NCBI RefSeq assembly: GCF_963678635.1
Contig: NC_087067.1
Location: 10,339,716-10,403,715 of the forward strand
DNA from: Symsagittifera roscoffensis
Lineage: Eukaryota > Xenacoelomorpha > Acoela > Convolutidae
Length of the DNA stretch: 64,000 nt
Direction of reading: 5' to 3'
A program made the translations under genes and the position numbers. This document shows positions 1 through 12,000 of this stretch, piece after piece; position 1 is the stretch's first letter; every line of letters starts with the position of its first letter. The notes beneath the pieces are model-generated. The model was not told the origin of the DNA. It ran no database searches and was given only the letters and a program-made list of their open reading frames with translations.

Positions 1-234
1 TGAAAAAACGTTTTTCAATATCCTTAACATGCAAGGCTAAATCAACGGAAATGAAGCAAGAAAGTACGAAGACAATTATATCGAGAACGAGGAAGAAATA
101 AACGCATCAACTCAATTTCATAAGATTCAGCAAAACTAACTGATTGATTTGATGCAAAATCTCAAGAAATACACCACGCTCTACCATATTTGGTTTCAAC
201 AGTGATCGATAGAATATAAAATTTAAAAAATCAT
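1..234. other. AT-rich stretch, no gene seen
   Basis: No open frame or repeat that I can support. It may hold more of the decayed polymerase that starts near 235, but I see no motif. Confidence 0.4.
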
Positions 235-1808
235 ATCTCATTCCCCACCTAATCAACGAAAAGAACTCTCGAGTTTTCAGTTATCAAGAAAACCAACAAT
301 TTTGTTTCCTTTGACTTTGGAGACTTTCAACATTATGGCTGGATCTGCTACTTTGAATTATTTAGAAAAAGCTCACAATGTCACAGAGATAAAAAGCTGC
401 TTTCCATACGAAGGGTTTGATACTCCCAACACGCTAGATAAACAACAACTGCCACCGTATGATGATTTTTACAGTAAATTGAAGACCAGCAACCCTGCCA
501 ATAAAGAGTATGACAATTTCCGGAGCTTCTCAATACTAGGTTAACTGACGCGGAAGCAAAAAAACAACTTTGTTTAGAAACCACAACTCAAACAGGACTA
601 GAAAACAAACTACAACTACTTGAAACCTCTCTGAGAATAGGAAAAAATGACAACAATTCGCAATTTTCTACAGTAGTGTACTGACAAAGTTGTTGTTCCT
701 GCCCTTGTATCTATGCAAAAAATGGTTGAAGTGTATCATGATAAAGAGTTAGGCATAAAAAAGCTCAGCTGCACACTACAAATCTACCAAAATCAGTCTG
801 CACAAATCGGCTGACTAAACATTTTACGCGTTCTTCTCGAGTAACAGCGACTTGCTGAAATATTATGGGAAAAATTACTGGTGGTCGATCAACTGAATTT
901 TTACAAGCAAAACAGCAGGAAATCAGACATTTAAATGAAAATCAAACAACCTGTGTAAATCAATCGTTGGGATTAATGCCAGTCAGTTCTACTGATTGCT
1001 TCAGTGTTGATGATTATTGCAACCAATGCAAGACTGCTTTTGAAGCAATGGAATGATATTTCTGTTGCAGCAGATAGACTTAGTCTGGAAGATATCAAAC
1101 GAGAAACCAAAAAAAAACAGAAATGGACGACACGCAGTGCAATCTGAGTAGTCCTGATGTGCTAAAAGCGAAATTGTCCGCTTTTCCACCTTTTCGAAAA
1201 TACCAGAAATGAAATTGAGGAATATGTTGAGACATTTTCTGAAAGCCAAATTGAAAATGTTGGAACTATATTAAAACTTTTTGCGATAAGTCTTTTGGAT
1301 CTTTCGGTTTGGTTTTGGCAGAAGAAAATGTATATGATTGTATTGTTAACAGCAAGCGAGCTGAATGGAAAGACGGTGATGGCGAGCTCAAAAACGCGGT
1401 AAGAGCAGGTTCGAAAAACTATTTTTGCCCCATTTTTTTTTTGCTCCAAGCACAGAAAACAAGATACGAGAGAGCCAGGATTTTTCAAAGAGAAGTTCAG
1501 ATGCACCAAAATACTGTGCCTCTGTAGTACAACCTCTGCTGCTAGTAAAATCCAAAATCATAAGTTTACCACTGTAGTATTGATCGAACGCGCATTAGAA
1601 GACTCTGGAGATGAACCGATGGCAATTTATTGTCAAGTTATCGATCAGGCAGTGAGTTGAATGTCAACTAGTAGAATATTTAAAACGATCAACCATGCAT
1701 TTGCAACTTATCAACAACCTCATTAAAATTGAGCTGTTTTACCCTAAACGTGAAGTTGAATATGCTAGAATACATAATGAAACTCTAAATTTGTTAGAGA
1801 TTAAGTAG
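235..1808 (+). pseudogene. Polinton-type DNA polymerase B remnant
   Basis: Pieces of a protein-primed family B polymerase of the Polinton/Maverick type appear in family order on the plus strand, broken by frameshifts and stops. 302-544 reads SCFPYEGFDTPN then LPPYDDFYSKL, matching the FPYEWF block seen again at 43.4 kb in this window. 865-895 reads GKITGGRST. At 972-992 motif A reads INASQFY, with Asn where the catalytic Asp belongs. At 1294-1340 the motif C region reads FGSFGL followed by LAEENVYDC, so the Asp-Thr-Asp metal ligands are lost. 1480-1808 holds the C-terminal tail (TSRIFKTINHAFATYQQ in another frame). No start codon is credible and no terminal inverted repeats were seen. It is dead, and is a separate insertion from the element at 41-54 kb. 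Family recognition is from the motifs and the shared blocks, not from a search. Confidence 0.72.
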
Positions 1809-1994
1809 CTAAACTTTTTATGATGCAGTGAATTGATATATTTTCTCTGTAATTATTCTTTTTTCAACAAATAATTCCTTTTTAACGCTAAGATTGTGTA
1901 AACAACCCTTTTCGTTCTTGTTACCCATAAATTTTTAAGGTTCTTAAACATTGCGTTAGCGCCAGATTTTTTTGAAAGTTACCTTCTTACCAGC

Positions 1995-2135
1995 TTACCA
2001 TCGAAAACCCTGAAACCTAAAACCTATCTCAATAAATTGGGGAAATCTATTACCTATCTTAAAACATAAGGCGTGGTCCCGGAAATCTATTGCCTAACTT
2101 AAAACATGGATTTCCGCAACACCCCCAGACAATTT
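1995..2135 (+). repeat. dispersed ~130-bp repeat, copy 1
   Basis: The segment carries GGAAATCTATT, TACC/GCC TATCTTAAAACAT and a C-rich end. The same order is seen at 55583-55715. It also contains an internal doublet of about 45 bp (the phrase GGAAATCTATT occurs twice). Both copies lie just downstream of Polinton remnants. Function unknown. Confidence 0.55.
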
Positions 2136-3337
2136 CCAACAGACAATTATTAGTGCTGTGATCAGACAGAAGCTTTCAAAGAAAAATCTTTTTTTTGAGA
2201 TTCTTGCTTTGCACAACTTATTAACAACGCCAATTTTTTTGTGCGCTGTGAAAAGGCCATTGAATATATTTTTTTGATAAATCGTTTTAACTTGAACACT
2301 TAAATTTTGAAGGTAATCCAGTAGTATTTACATGCTATCCTTTTTGCTTTTTTCTATTTAAGGTACAGCATTTTGTTTTCGTCTGCAAAAAAGTGCGTCG
2401 TTTCCAATAACCTTACGAGGCAAAACGGGGTATTCTGTGAATTGTAAGTGGGTTCCGCAACAACGACGCTCTCTTTTTTTCTTTGATCGTTCCGACGAAT
2501 CCAGGAATATACGGACACAACTTTGGGTGCCATTCAAGTGTACAATTTGGCCCCGTAGTGAGAGTGTGTGTTTGCAAACTGATCACAGAAAGCATTACTC
2601 AAAACTCAATTTGAAATTCAAAAACTGTTAACTTTGATACAATATTTAAAAATTGAGCTCTATACAAGTTTGTTTTTAATCTTGTTCGGCGAACCAATAA
2701 GATTAGTTTGGAGCATTCTGAGCTATTTCCCCCAAAAAATTAATTTTAGAAAGCTGTTGATTGGTGATTATAGTGAACACCTATTTCATCAGAAAAAGTC
2801 TGGAATATATTATAATTCATTTTTAAATAAGAGCAACTAGAACAAAAAAAACTTATTTTGAGGTAAGTTCGAAAGTTTGATTTTTATGAAAGCTCCAATA
2901 ACTATGAATCAAACTGATTTGTCAGTCAAATTTTATTTTTTTAATCTGATATCTGCAAACCGGCCTAAATCGGAAAAAAAAACTTAGTTTAAATTTGTTA
3001 GCCGCCTTTAGAATTTTAGTAGAGTGTTTACTTTTCAGTTTTATTAGTAGAGTGTTTATCATAAATTCGTTTGAAGAAAACGACCCAAAATGTTACACTG
3101 AACAATTAAATGAGAAGCACTTGCATAGAAGTTTTGTATTTGTAATGAATTTAGATGCAAATTAGTCCTTAAAGGAACAGTAACATAAAACTTGATCAAA
3201 GAAACTATAGAGGCATTTTATTTCTTGGGTTTTTGAGTCCTCATGGTGATTTTAATTCTCATTCAATGTCTCATGTTTTTCAACGTTCGGCTTCTAGTCT
3301 CTGAATTCACAAAAACTCCACAACGATGCTTGCTTTC
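2136..3337. other. non-coding AT-rich stretch
   Basis: Only short unrelated open frames occur, for example 2437-2631 and 2634-2840. They lack recognisable motifs and overlap frames on the other strand. I see nothing else. Confidence 0.5.
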
Positions 3338-3342
3338 TTGTA

Positions 3343-4074
3343 CAGTGCTGATTTAAATTAACCGGACAAAACGCGTTAAACTTGAAATCTAAAACGCCTT
3401 TCTCTCAAATTGGGTTTATCTTTGGTGAAAAATTATGAAGAAAAAACTTGCTTAAAATTTTAGCAGAATTAAAATGGTGCAAGTTTTTTGCGAAATTCGG
3501 GCGCGAAATTTTACCCCAAAAATGGGTCATTTTGGCTTTTCTTAGTTAATCAAAAATTACGCCGAAAATACCCAGTCGATAACAGACATAATTATATCAG
3601 AGTGAGCCTTTCACGTTGCCCAACAAACTTTAAGAAGGGTATATTCTCCCAAAAAAATTGCAAAAAATGTTTAAAAATTGTTTTTAAATAAAAATTTGGT
3701 ATTTTATATAGTAAAAACTACCTTTTTTGTGAATTAAACAACAATAAATTAACTTATATAATGTTTTTGCGAATACACCCTTCTTAAAGTTCGTTGGGCT
3801 ACGTAAGGTACTCACTTTGATATAATTATGTCTGTTATCGACTGGTTATTTTTGGCGTAATTTTTGATTAACTAAGAAAAGCCAAAATGACCCATTTTTG
3901 GGGTAAAATTTCGGGTCCGAATTTCGCAAAAAAATTACACCATATTATTTCTGCTAAAACTTTAAGCAAGTTTTGTCTTCATAAGTTTTCACCTAAACTC
4001 AACCCAATTTGAGAAAAACGGGTTTTAAATTTCAAGTTTAACGCGTTTTGTCCGGTTAATTTAAATCAGCATTG
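3343..4074. mobile_element. mariner-like foldback/MITE, TA target duplication
   Basis: Left arm 3343-3647 and right arm 3771-4074 are inverted copies of about 305 bp around a ~120-bp AT-rich centre. The left end is CAGTGCTGATTTAAATTAAC. The reverse complement of the right end is CAATGCTGATTTAAATTAAC, one base different. Both ends continue with CGGACAAAACGCGTTAA. The element is flanked by TA at 3341-3342 and 4075-4076. Termini beginning CAGTG with a TA duplication fit the Tc1/mariner superfamily. No transposase is encoded, so it is non-autonomous. A short open frame at 3488-3691 is a by-product of the arm. Arms differ at scattered sites, so it is not very recent. Confidence 0.8.
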
Positions 4075-4076
4075 TA

Positions 4077-5382
4077 TATAAAAGGAGTTTGCTGACATCT
4101 GAATGTTAATCAAATGCTTGCGGTTTTTCCGATGTTATTTTTGTTTCAGGTAAGTTTTCTCAATATCAAGAATCAAGATCAAAGTACTTTTTTGTACTGA
4201 AAATTTGTCACAAGAAATCAATCAATTTTGCGGAATCACAGAAACATCAGAAAAGTGCGTAAGAAGTTTTAGATTTTTTCACGATAAGTTGTGAAAAATG
4301 ATAGCCCAAAAAAAACTGAGCTCTCTCACAAAAACTAACATATGTATTAACTAACCGTTCTTACATCTTTTGAAATTCTTGCCTTGAAGACTGCCAAACT
4401 GTTATCAGACTGTTTTTATAACCTAATTTAATATATTTTGTTTTATATCAATTTACCAAAAGGAACAGATAGTTAGATGTGATTGCTTTTTTTAAAAAAT
4501 AACGTCGAATGGCTTTTGGCTGATTAAATTTTTGCTCCAAAAACCTGCAAGTTTTTTTTATTGTCATTAAATGATTTATTTAATTTAGCTTGTATTCAAT
4601 TGAGCGTTGTTTCTGCTAGCCCAGGTAGCTGAAAATATTTTATTGAGATTCAATAAATTGGTTGGACTTTACTTCTTAAGTACTGTTCTTGAGATCCAGA
4701 AGAAACTTGTATAAACGCAGCTTATGAAAAATATTCAGTTTTATTATTCTGTTCATGAAGTTATAAACAGCAGTAAATGAATTTTGTTAAAAATCAATTA
4801 TTGTCAAAATAAAAAATTTTGCACGTGTTTTTACTACAGTTACAGTGTATGAAACTCTATGATAATCACGTTAAAACTTCAAATTTTGTTACAAACAGTT
4901 TTTCTGTTTTCATAAACTGACGTTGGAACTCAGGTTAGTAAAAATCATTGAGAACAAAATTTGGAGATCTTTTTGCCTTCAGTAAAACGCTTCCCTTAAG
5001 TTAAGCAGAAGCTAAAAACGTGATAGTTTTCTTTTGTCGCGGTCAAAATGAAATTCTTACTATTGTTGTATGTACAAACTAATACCTGACAGTAAAACAT
5101 CTTATTTTGTTTATTAGGTTTGAACAAAACGACGCTAAATCCTTAGTTTTTCATTCAATTCAAATGTCCTATGGAAACTAGTTCAAACAAAGGACGCCAA
5201 TGCTTCTTTGTTGAAAAAAATCCGAACCGCTGCCGTAAGAAATCAATTGGCAAAATTAAGAACATTTTATCTTACTTTCCAACACAAATTTCGCAGAAGT
5301 TGAACACAGTCGAATACGTCTTTGATCATTTGATTACGATTTTTCTTAGGTCAAATTAAATGCAACATTGTTTGATTCTGTC
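4077..5382. other. non-coding AT-rich stretch
   Basis: Long A/T runs and no convincing coding frame. The 5171-5359 frame is short and unrecognised. Confidence 0.5.
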
Positions 5383-5422
5383 GAACAGAGACGAACAAGT
5401 TTTTAGTGGTTCGTCTCTGTTC
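5383..5422. repeat. perfect 14-bp-arm hairpin
   Basis: GAACAGAGACGAAC (5383-5396) is followed by a 12-nt loop and its exact reverse complement (5409-5422). Confidence 0.85.
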
Positions 5423-5423
5423 G

Positions 5424-5482
5424 CCTCTTTGTTCGACAGAAACAAACAAAGCCTGCTTTTTTGTTTCTGTCGAACAAAGAGG
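5424..5482. repeat. perfect 23-bp-arm hairpin
   Basis: The left arm (5424-5446, beginning CCTCTTTGTTCGACAG) and right arm (5460-5482) are exact reverse complements around a 13-nt loop. It lies one base after the preceding hairpin and shares the words TCGAACA and GAACAAAG with it. Confidence 0.85.
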
Positions 5483-5751
5483 AACGTGTTTTTGCTTCGG
5501 TCGAGTCAGACGAAGCATAGCCAGTTTGAGTTGAGCTGCCAAAACTCTAGCAGACTTGAGCCAAACAAAGTCAAACACCTTTTTGCTTAGCTGATTTGGC
5601 AGAAACGTATATTGAAACTTTTTTGGAATCAGTTATCCAGATATAGTTCAATAATGCAAAAAAGTCGTTTGTGTGACCATAATAGGATTAAAATAGAACA
5701 ATCTAGCCTAACCAACTAAAAGTAGTTTATGTTCTCGTTGGTTGTATCAAA

Positions 5752-6046
5752 ATGTGTTTCGAGGATCCAAACGATGCCGCCTTCGAGTGGTGGATCCGAC
5801 CAAAAATCTCCAAGTATTCGACTATGGAGCGTCTGAGGCCGGCCAGGCTGCTCCGTCTGGTAATCCTCACTTTACTCCTTCGCTCCGGCATTAATATAAA
5901 CCCTGGTACCTACAATTTCCCCTTGCAACCAACACATACACAGTAACCAAGCAAGTGTCTGGTGTCACATATGTGGCTGGATAAAATTTAAATGCAGTGG
6001 CCTAAAAGTTTTAAAAGACGATCGTTGTGATTTTTACTGCCCCTTC
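5752..6046 (+). pseudogene. LINE 5' coding fragment: 2A-like motif and PHD-like zinc finger
   Basis: The plus-strand frame at 5752-5946 has a hydrophobic Leu/Arg stretch ending LLLRSGININPGT. This resembles the GDxExNPGP 2A-like sequence near the N-terminus of many invertebrate LINE proteins, but the final residues are altered, so ribosome skipping is unlikely. In a second frame 5963-6040 reads CHICGWIKFKCSG followed by DDRCDFYCP. That Cys-x2-Cys-x6-Cys ... Cys-x3-Cys pattern looks like part of a PHD/RING-like zinc finger found between the 2A-like segment and the endonuclease in such elements. A frameshift separates the two. This is the head of the wrecked LINE continuing to about 8.9 kb. Base composition is visibly less AT-rich than the flanks. 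Confidence 0.6.
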
Positions 6047-6513
6047 AGCACCTCAACAGTTTTCCTCTAGGTTTTACCTTTCGCCGGAACCAAAGCCACA
6101 CATACTCTCCCGGTAACAACTTCCCCCAGCCACACAACATCAACCCTTCCGAATATACCAGCTCACTCTACTCATTGGCAGAACTCACTACTGACTAATC
6201 CCACAAACTCGTCTACCAAACTCAACTGACTAAAGGCACACCACGGCTACTACAATTTAACTAATGAAACTAATGCATTGAACTATCTGTGAAAAGAAAG
6301 CCCTCAGAATTGCAGCTTTCCTAGAATCAAATCCATATTGCACTTTGCTAGGAAAACAAGTTAAGAAAACAAGGTCGTAACCCCTCCTTAGCTCCTTCAT
6401 ACCCACTCATACGGAAAGACAAGAACAAAGAAGGTGGTTGCCTCCTCATTGCTACCCCCTAATTATTACAGTACGAAGAACTTATTTTAAATAGCGACAG
6501 TACGCTAGATGCT

Positions 6514-6759
6514 ATGAATATCTATGTGGTAGCCTGTTCGTCGAAACTTCTTATCAGTAACTTTTACATAACCCACCGAACTCGTTGTCCTCCCGGTTAT
6601 ACCGCCTCCCTCAGCGATCTAATGGTTCCAGGTGAGGCTCGTGTACTGTGGGACGCCAACGCCTATTCGGCCCTCTGGTATTCAAATATCGATGAAGATC
6701 AACATGGTCAAGTACTCCTCAGTAAAATCACCACAAACCACTTTTGCACCAAAAAATGA
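6514..6759 (+). pseudogene. LINE apurinic-type endonuclease fragment
   Basis: The frame reads LSDLMVPGEARVLWDANAYS then ALWYSNIDEDQHGQVL. The block GD-x-NA-x2-ALW-x-S ... D-x-RG-x2-L is diagnostic of the C-terminal half of EEP endonucleases from jockey/R1-type LINEs, which nick target DNA for reverse transcription. Here the catalytic Gly-Asp has become Trp-Asp and the Arg of DxRG is His, both signs of decay. The C-terminal part of the fragment at about 6750-6820 shifts frame. Confidence 0.7.
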
Positions 6760-7149
6760 CAATAACCAAACAAGAGTACCTTTTAAAACTGATGCACATC
6801 GTTCCTGGCCCAATATTTCCTAGCATTGGAGTCTCTTTTACTTTTTACATCCTTGAACCCTATCAAGACCCTAGGCTCCGAACATCTCCCCATACTTATC
6901 TAATTATCCCTCGATAACGACATACACTTTACTCCAAAAAACACGTATATAAATTTACTCAGGACTGATAGGCGGCAACTTAGAGATTAGAATGAGGTGG
7001 ATATCCTCGATTCGGGGATTTCTCTATCAATGGCGGCCGGGGAATAATCTTCAGGGATCTAGTGCTCAGGGCAGCACGCCACTACATCCCCAACTGGCGT
7101 CATCGTCATTAATTTCCGTCTCTTTCTCCGGTGTCAGCTACTCTTGCTG

Positions 7150-8450
7150 CTGAAAGAGACCGCGTAAAAAATCCTGGAAACGTGTAGGCTCCTTAAACGG
7201 ATCCAGGCCTGTGGTAGGGAGGCACCCTATTATTTTGGCTCTAAAACCATAACCTCCAAAACTGACATAGCAAAATCATTCAACGAAAAATTTTACCAAT
7301 GCTAGAATCCATATCTCCGATAAGATATTCAGGAAAACAAAGCACAACACTGCCAAATTTTCTCCTTCTGATAACCCAACTTTCTCCTCCTAGCAATCTA
7401 AACAAGCCATTGCGGATAGCAAACCCTCACGAGCACCCCGTACGGAGGGTCTTTGCAATATCCACCTCAAACACCTCGGATCGCTTGCACTTGATTACTT
7501 GACTCATCATTAACCTTTCGCTGTCTGAAAATAGTATCCCCAAAATGTGGAAACATTCCAAGGTCATCCCCCAACCCAGACATGAAAAGGACTATAAAGT
7601 TTCCGCGTCATACTGGCGTATTTCACTACTGAGCCCCGCTGTCAAAGTTGTGGTGACCCTCATCCACCCCATTAAAAAAGCACCTTCCAAACGCGTCACA
7701 CCAACACGTTTTCCGCCGTTTTCACTCTACCACAAGCGCACTCTCAACACTTGAATTTTATACCACTTATTGTTTAAACCAAAACCGCCTTCCTCGCCAC
7801 GCTTGATTTTTTAAAGGCATTAGATATGGTATGTCATAGTACGCTAGTAGAACTTATTCAAAACACACCGCTGGCTGAGCAATTACTCATGTGGCCGACA
7901 AGCCACCACCATTTTCTACAACTGTGGAGTTCGCCAGAGCTAAGTAGTTTCACCAATTCATTTCTATTTTTTTTTCGTCCATGACGGGCATCCGTTCCCG
8001 AAAATGTTCGTCTCACCTCATACGCCGATGACTTCCATCCTTCTGCCCAAAGTCTCGACTTTGAGGCAGCATCACGATGATTAAATGGTTATCTGCACCA
8101 CATTTTAATTTTTTTCACCTCCCGTAAGATTGTAATTGCTTCCTCTAAGCCAGCAGTTACCTGGTTTTTGTCATACAACAAAGATTTCAACAAAATGCCA
8201 AGACTTTTTTAAAACAATTTTAAGGTTTTTTTGACCCGACCCTAAACTTTGCGGCTCACTGCAAGAGATCTGCTGAAAAGGATCGACGCAGGATAGGAGT
8301 TCTGAAGCATTGGCAGGTTCCTCTGTGGGTAAGTCTAAAGAGAACCTGCAAAGCTCTTTTTCACCATATTTTTAGACTATGTATCCCCAGCCTGGGCGTA
8401 TGCCGCCAGCAGAACTTCATTAGTCACCTTCAAGTCACTATAAATCAAGC
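7150..8450 (+). pseudogene. jockey/R1-like LINE reverse transcriptase, degraded
   Basis: Plus-strand pieces in several frames follow the order of a non-LTR RT. 7545-7650 reads WKHSKVIPQPRHEKD and SASYWRISLLSPAVKV, the fingers segment where families have KxPISLLxxxxK. Around 7800-7930 there are palm remnants (LDF-KALDMV, then a RQATTI block). 8021-8032 encodes an intact YADD box (LTSYADDFHP). 8240-8400 holds thumb remnants (LCGSLQEIC and LAGSS-GKSKE). Frameshifts and stops interrupt every segment. It is a dead copy of the same element as the endonuclease fragment at 6.5 kb and the tail at 8.5 kb. Confidence 0.7.
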
Positions 8451-8883
8451 CCTCCGGATGATTACTGGCTCAGCTCTTATGAGCTCCACTGCCCACCTGC
8501 ACATCGAAGTTGAGATCCTGAACGTTAATAAACACCACTTGAATTTAAATTCTCAGTTTTTAGTTTCAACATATTGTTTACATCACCCAAACCATTTCTA
8601 TCCCTCTTACCCCAAACCACCTGGTCAAATTCGACAATTGATTTTAAGTGCTTTGAAAGACGACACAAATTCCCATTTAACTCATCAAAACCTGTCACTA
8701 AATCTTAAACACACAGAAGAAGTTTCCACTTCTGTTTTTAACCTTTGCAAGCCCCTTTTAAAACAAAACCAATCAAACCTAGTAACCGAGTTCCTATCAA
8801 AACCCCTCCTTCAAAAAGTTTTTGTATTCTACCTCCTATGGTTGACACCTCAGAACATCCCATCCCAGAACCACCCGCAGTAA
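8451..8883 (+). pseudogene. LINE ORF2 C-terminal fragment
   Basis: The open frame 8458-8883 (141 residues, MITGSALMSSTAHLHIEVE ...) corresponds to the post-RT region of jockey-type ORF2, where ALRxxTG ... S.AHLH.EA is a conserved linker. It is the longest uninterrupted piece of this LINE. Methionine 8458 lies inside the original protein, so it is not a real start. No function for this C-terminal segment is inferred beyond being part of ORF2. Confidence 0.6.
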
Positions 8884-9041
8884 GCTTTCCCAACTTCGGT
8901 CGTGTTACAGTCTGCTTTTAATTACCTACCTCGACCACTTAGACAAACAATTTTCCTACTTCTTACTGTTTATTGTCAACCCACACTTGTTGCCACCTTT
9001 TTAACTGCCCCAAAAACACCTCTCTTTTACTCCAGCAGAAC

Positions 9042-12000
9042 TGTGGTTAAGGCTGGCTAAAGTAGCGAAGTTCCTTAGCATGGAGATGGATGAGCATAAC
9101 AGTATAATTTTCAAAAAGTAGAACTTTGAATTTCAAAAATTCAGTTAAAAAAATCACAAAAAAAAGTTGTCTAGCCAAGTCAAGGAGATGATGATATTTG
9201 CGTCAGAATTTTTTCAATTTCAAAATTGAAAAGTCGAAACCCAGCCCTAAAAACATGTCAATTGAAAAGTAAAATTGGGCTTTAGGATATACTGAAACTC
9301 TTCAGAATAGTTTACAAACTTTGAAAATAGTGCTTCATCATAATTTTTACTGGAATTGACACACAAACTAATGCTTATGAATAAATTATTTTCAAGAAGT
9401 CGCAGAAACTATGAAACAAAAGTTTACTGATGTTGTTTTTTCATTATTGTTTTAATAGTTGAAACCAATTGGTAAATCAATCAACCCGAGCAGACTTCTT
9501 TGTAGTTTTTGACAAGATTTTTTGCATGCTTTAGAAGTTCAGAAGTCCGGTGGACTTATTTTGTTGGCTAAATTCTCAAGCGCTTGTTTTGCGGATGAGG
9601 AAGTTGTTATTCCTATTTGGAACCAAATTTCCATTGAACTAGAACTACGGCAAGCCGGGAATACGCATGTTGTCATTATTCTCTGAATTCATTCTGATAT
9701 CTTTACGAAAAATAAAAACTTTTTTCAATCCATTAGTTAAAATTTTCCATTGTTTTAGTAAGGAAAACAATACATTTACTTTTATAGCACAAGACATTCA
9801 AATACAAAAAATATTATGTTTAATTATACCTGCATTTTGTTTTGAGCTGATAGATTTTTGCAATTTCTTGCCATTTAGTTTGTACTCCCTTGATGTTTTC
9901 TCAAATAAAATAAAACCCATGTTCAATCGTAACTCAACTGATTGGTAGGATGCTTAATAGACTGCACAAAACTAAATATTTTATCCCCTCTGTCGATTTC
10001 GTTTTCTGAGTTACAATTTTCTGAGCACCCTTTTTTCGAACAAACAAAAGTTTTGATTTGTTTTATCTAATGGAAAACACATTTCTTTGATAAAACGCTA
10101 AAATCGGGTTCCAATAGCTTCATCTTGAAAACAGTTTTGAAAGATTCTTACAGCAAGGCTAGAGTGAAACACAAAAATGCAAAAATTAGGTAAAAATCAA
10201 ATCACTCTTGCGCCCAAGTGCTGAACAATTTTTTTGTTAGATAAATGATAAAACTGAAAGTGCAAAACGTTTTCTTTTTTCACTTCAAAAGGTAAAACGC
10301 GTTCCAACCGGTTAATTTGAACAAACAGTGGTAACATAAAATAACTATTTTATAAAAATAAATATTGCAATAAATGTTTAGTAATTTCGAAAAAAAGTTT
10401 CTATAAAAACAGACAACAATTGTATTGTTTTTATTCTAAAAAATTGATTCATATAGCATTTTTTGCCTCTCAGTTTTATGCCTGATGAAGGATCTGGTTG
10501 GGTTGATTTTGAAGCATATAGTGTTGAAAATTTTGCACGATCAGTCACTCATTAGTATTAGGCCTAGAGTCAGTAGCTGTGTGGCCTTGATATATATCTT
10601 TATAATGGTTTTCTGAAAAGGCAATTCAATCATATGACACAATTTTAGAAATTTAGTTTGTAGACTCAAAACTCAAAACCGTTCTTTGGCGGCCATTTGA
10701 AAGGCTTCTGTGGGAGGTTAGTGAATCTAATTAGTTATATCAAATATTGCTAAAAGTTTTTCGAAAATCCATCCAACTGAATGTGCAGACGATGTAGCGT
10801 GTTCTCAAAACAAAAATTACTTTTTTCAAAGCAAAGGCTCAAACGCATGCAGACTTTTCCAAGCAATTTAACAGCTAATTAATAATCTTTCTAAAATGAG
10901 ATTTAAAACTTTTAGCATAATCTTATTGAAGTTTCTAAGCTTAAACATCCAGATGATAATTTAGGTCAACATTTCAATAGGTAGGCCGGTTGAAGTAGCA
11001 AAATACTTAGTGTGGAGACAAATGAGCTGAAACTGCCCAATATGGGCTAAGAAAATAAAGACTTGATTCGGCTCATGGAGGAAATATACTAAAATTTTTG
11101 TGTTTTTAATGTCTAGAAATCCTTTATTTGATTAAAATTAAGATTATCAAAACAGTAATAACTTCAAAGGGTTGAATTTTGAGTTCGAAAAAATCAATTC
11201 AAAAAATTAAAAAAAAACTCTGTTTAGCCAAGTCTAGGCGATGATGATATTAACCTTAGAATTCTAAAATGAAAACTGGATTCCCAGCTACATAAAATTG
11301 TCATTTTGAAAAGTAAAATTGGGCTTTATGATAAGCTAAAAATCTTTCAGAGTATTTTACAAACTTTGAAAATAGTGTTTCATTATAAATTTTACAGGAA
11401 AACATACAAATACTTTTGCTTATGAACAATTCAGTCTCAAGAAGTTGCAGAAATAACGCAAACAAAATTTTATCGCTGTTTTTTTTTAATTCGTTTTTGT
11501 TGTATTATTAAAAACAAATTGGTCTAGCAATTAACCTGAGCAGACTTGTTTTTAGTTTTTGACGAGGGTTTTTGCATGAATTAATAGTTTAGAAGTCCGG
11601 CGAACTTGATCTGTTGGCTAAATTCTCAAGCGCTTATTTTGCGGATGAGGAAGATGTTATTTCAAGTTAAAACGAAATTGCCATTGAACTAGAACTAAAG
11701 CAAACCGAGAATACGCAAACTTTTGTTATTCTTTGAACTCATTTTGATATCTTTATGAAAAAATTACTTTCAATCAATTGGTATCATTTATTAGTATCAA
11801 TTAGCAATCGTTTATTTCCACTGATTTAGTAAAGAAAATAATTATCAATTCAGAAGAATGTTTAATTTAAAAGGCATTTACATTTATTGAGTGATTGCCA
11901 AATTTTTCTGAAGCTTCATTTTTGTAGCATAACATCAACATACGCACATACAAAATAGGTAACATGATTAATTATACCTGCATTTTGTTTCAGGTTGATT

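Larger units (their letters stand above)
5752..8950 (+). mobile_element. decayed jockey/R1-like LINE
   Basis: The components are 2A-like head, PHD-like finger, endonuclease, RT with YADD and a post-RT tail, all on the plus strand in canonical order over about 3.2 kb. I did not find a clear poly(A) tail or target duplication. Base composition is distinct from the AT-rich surroundings. Confidence 0.7.

Noticed and set aside
5383-5482. CRISPR-like repeats
   Set aside because: Only two hairpins with short loops, no regular spacers, and eukaryotic context.
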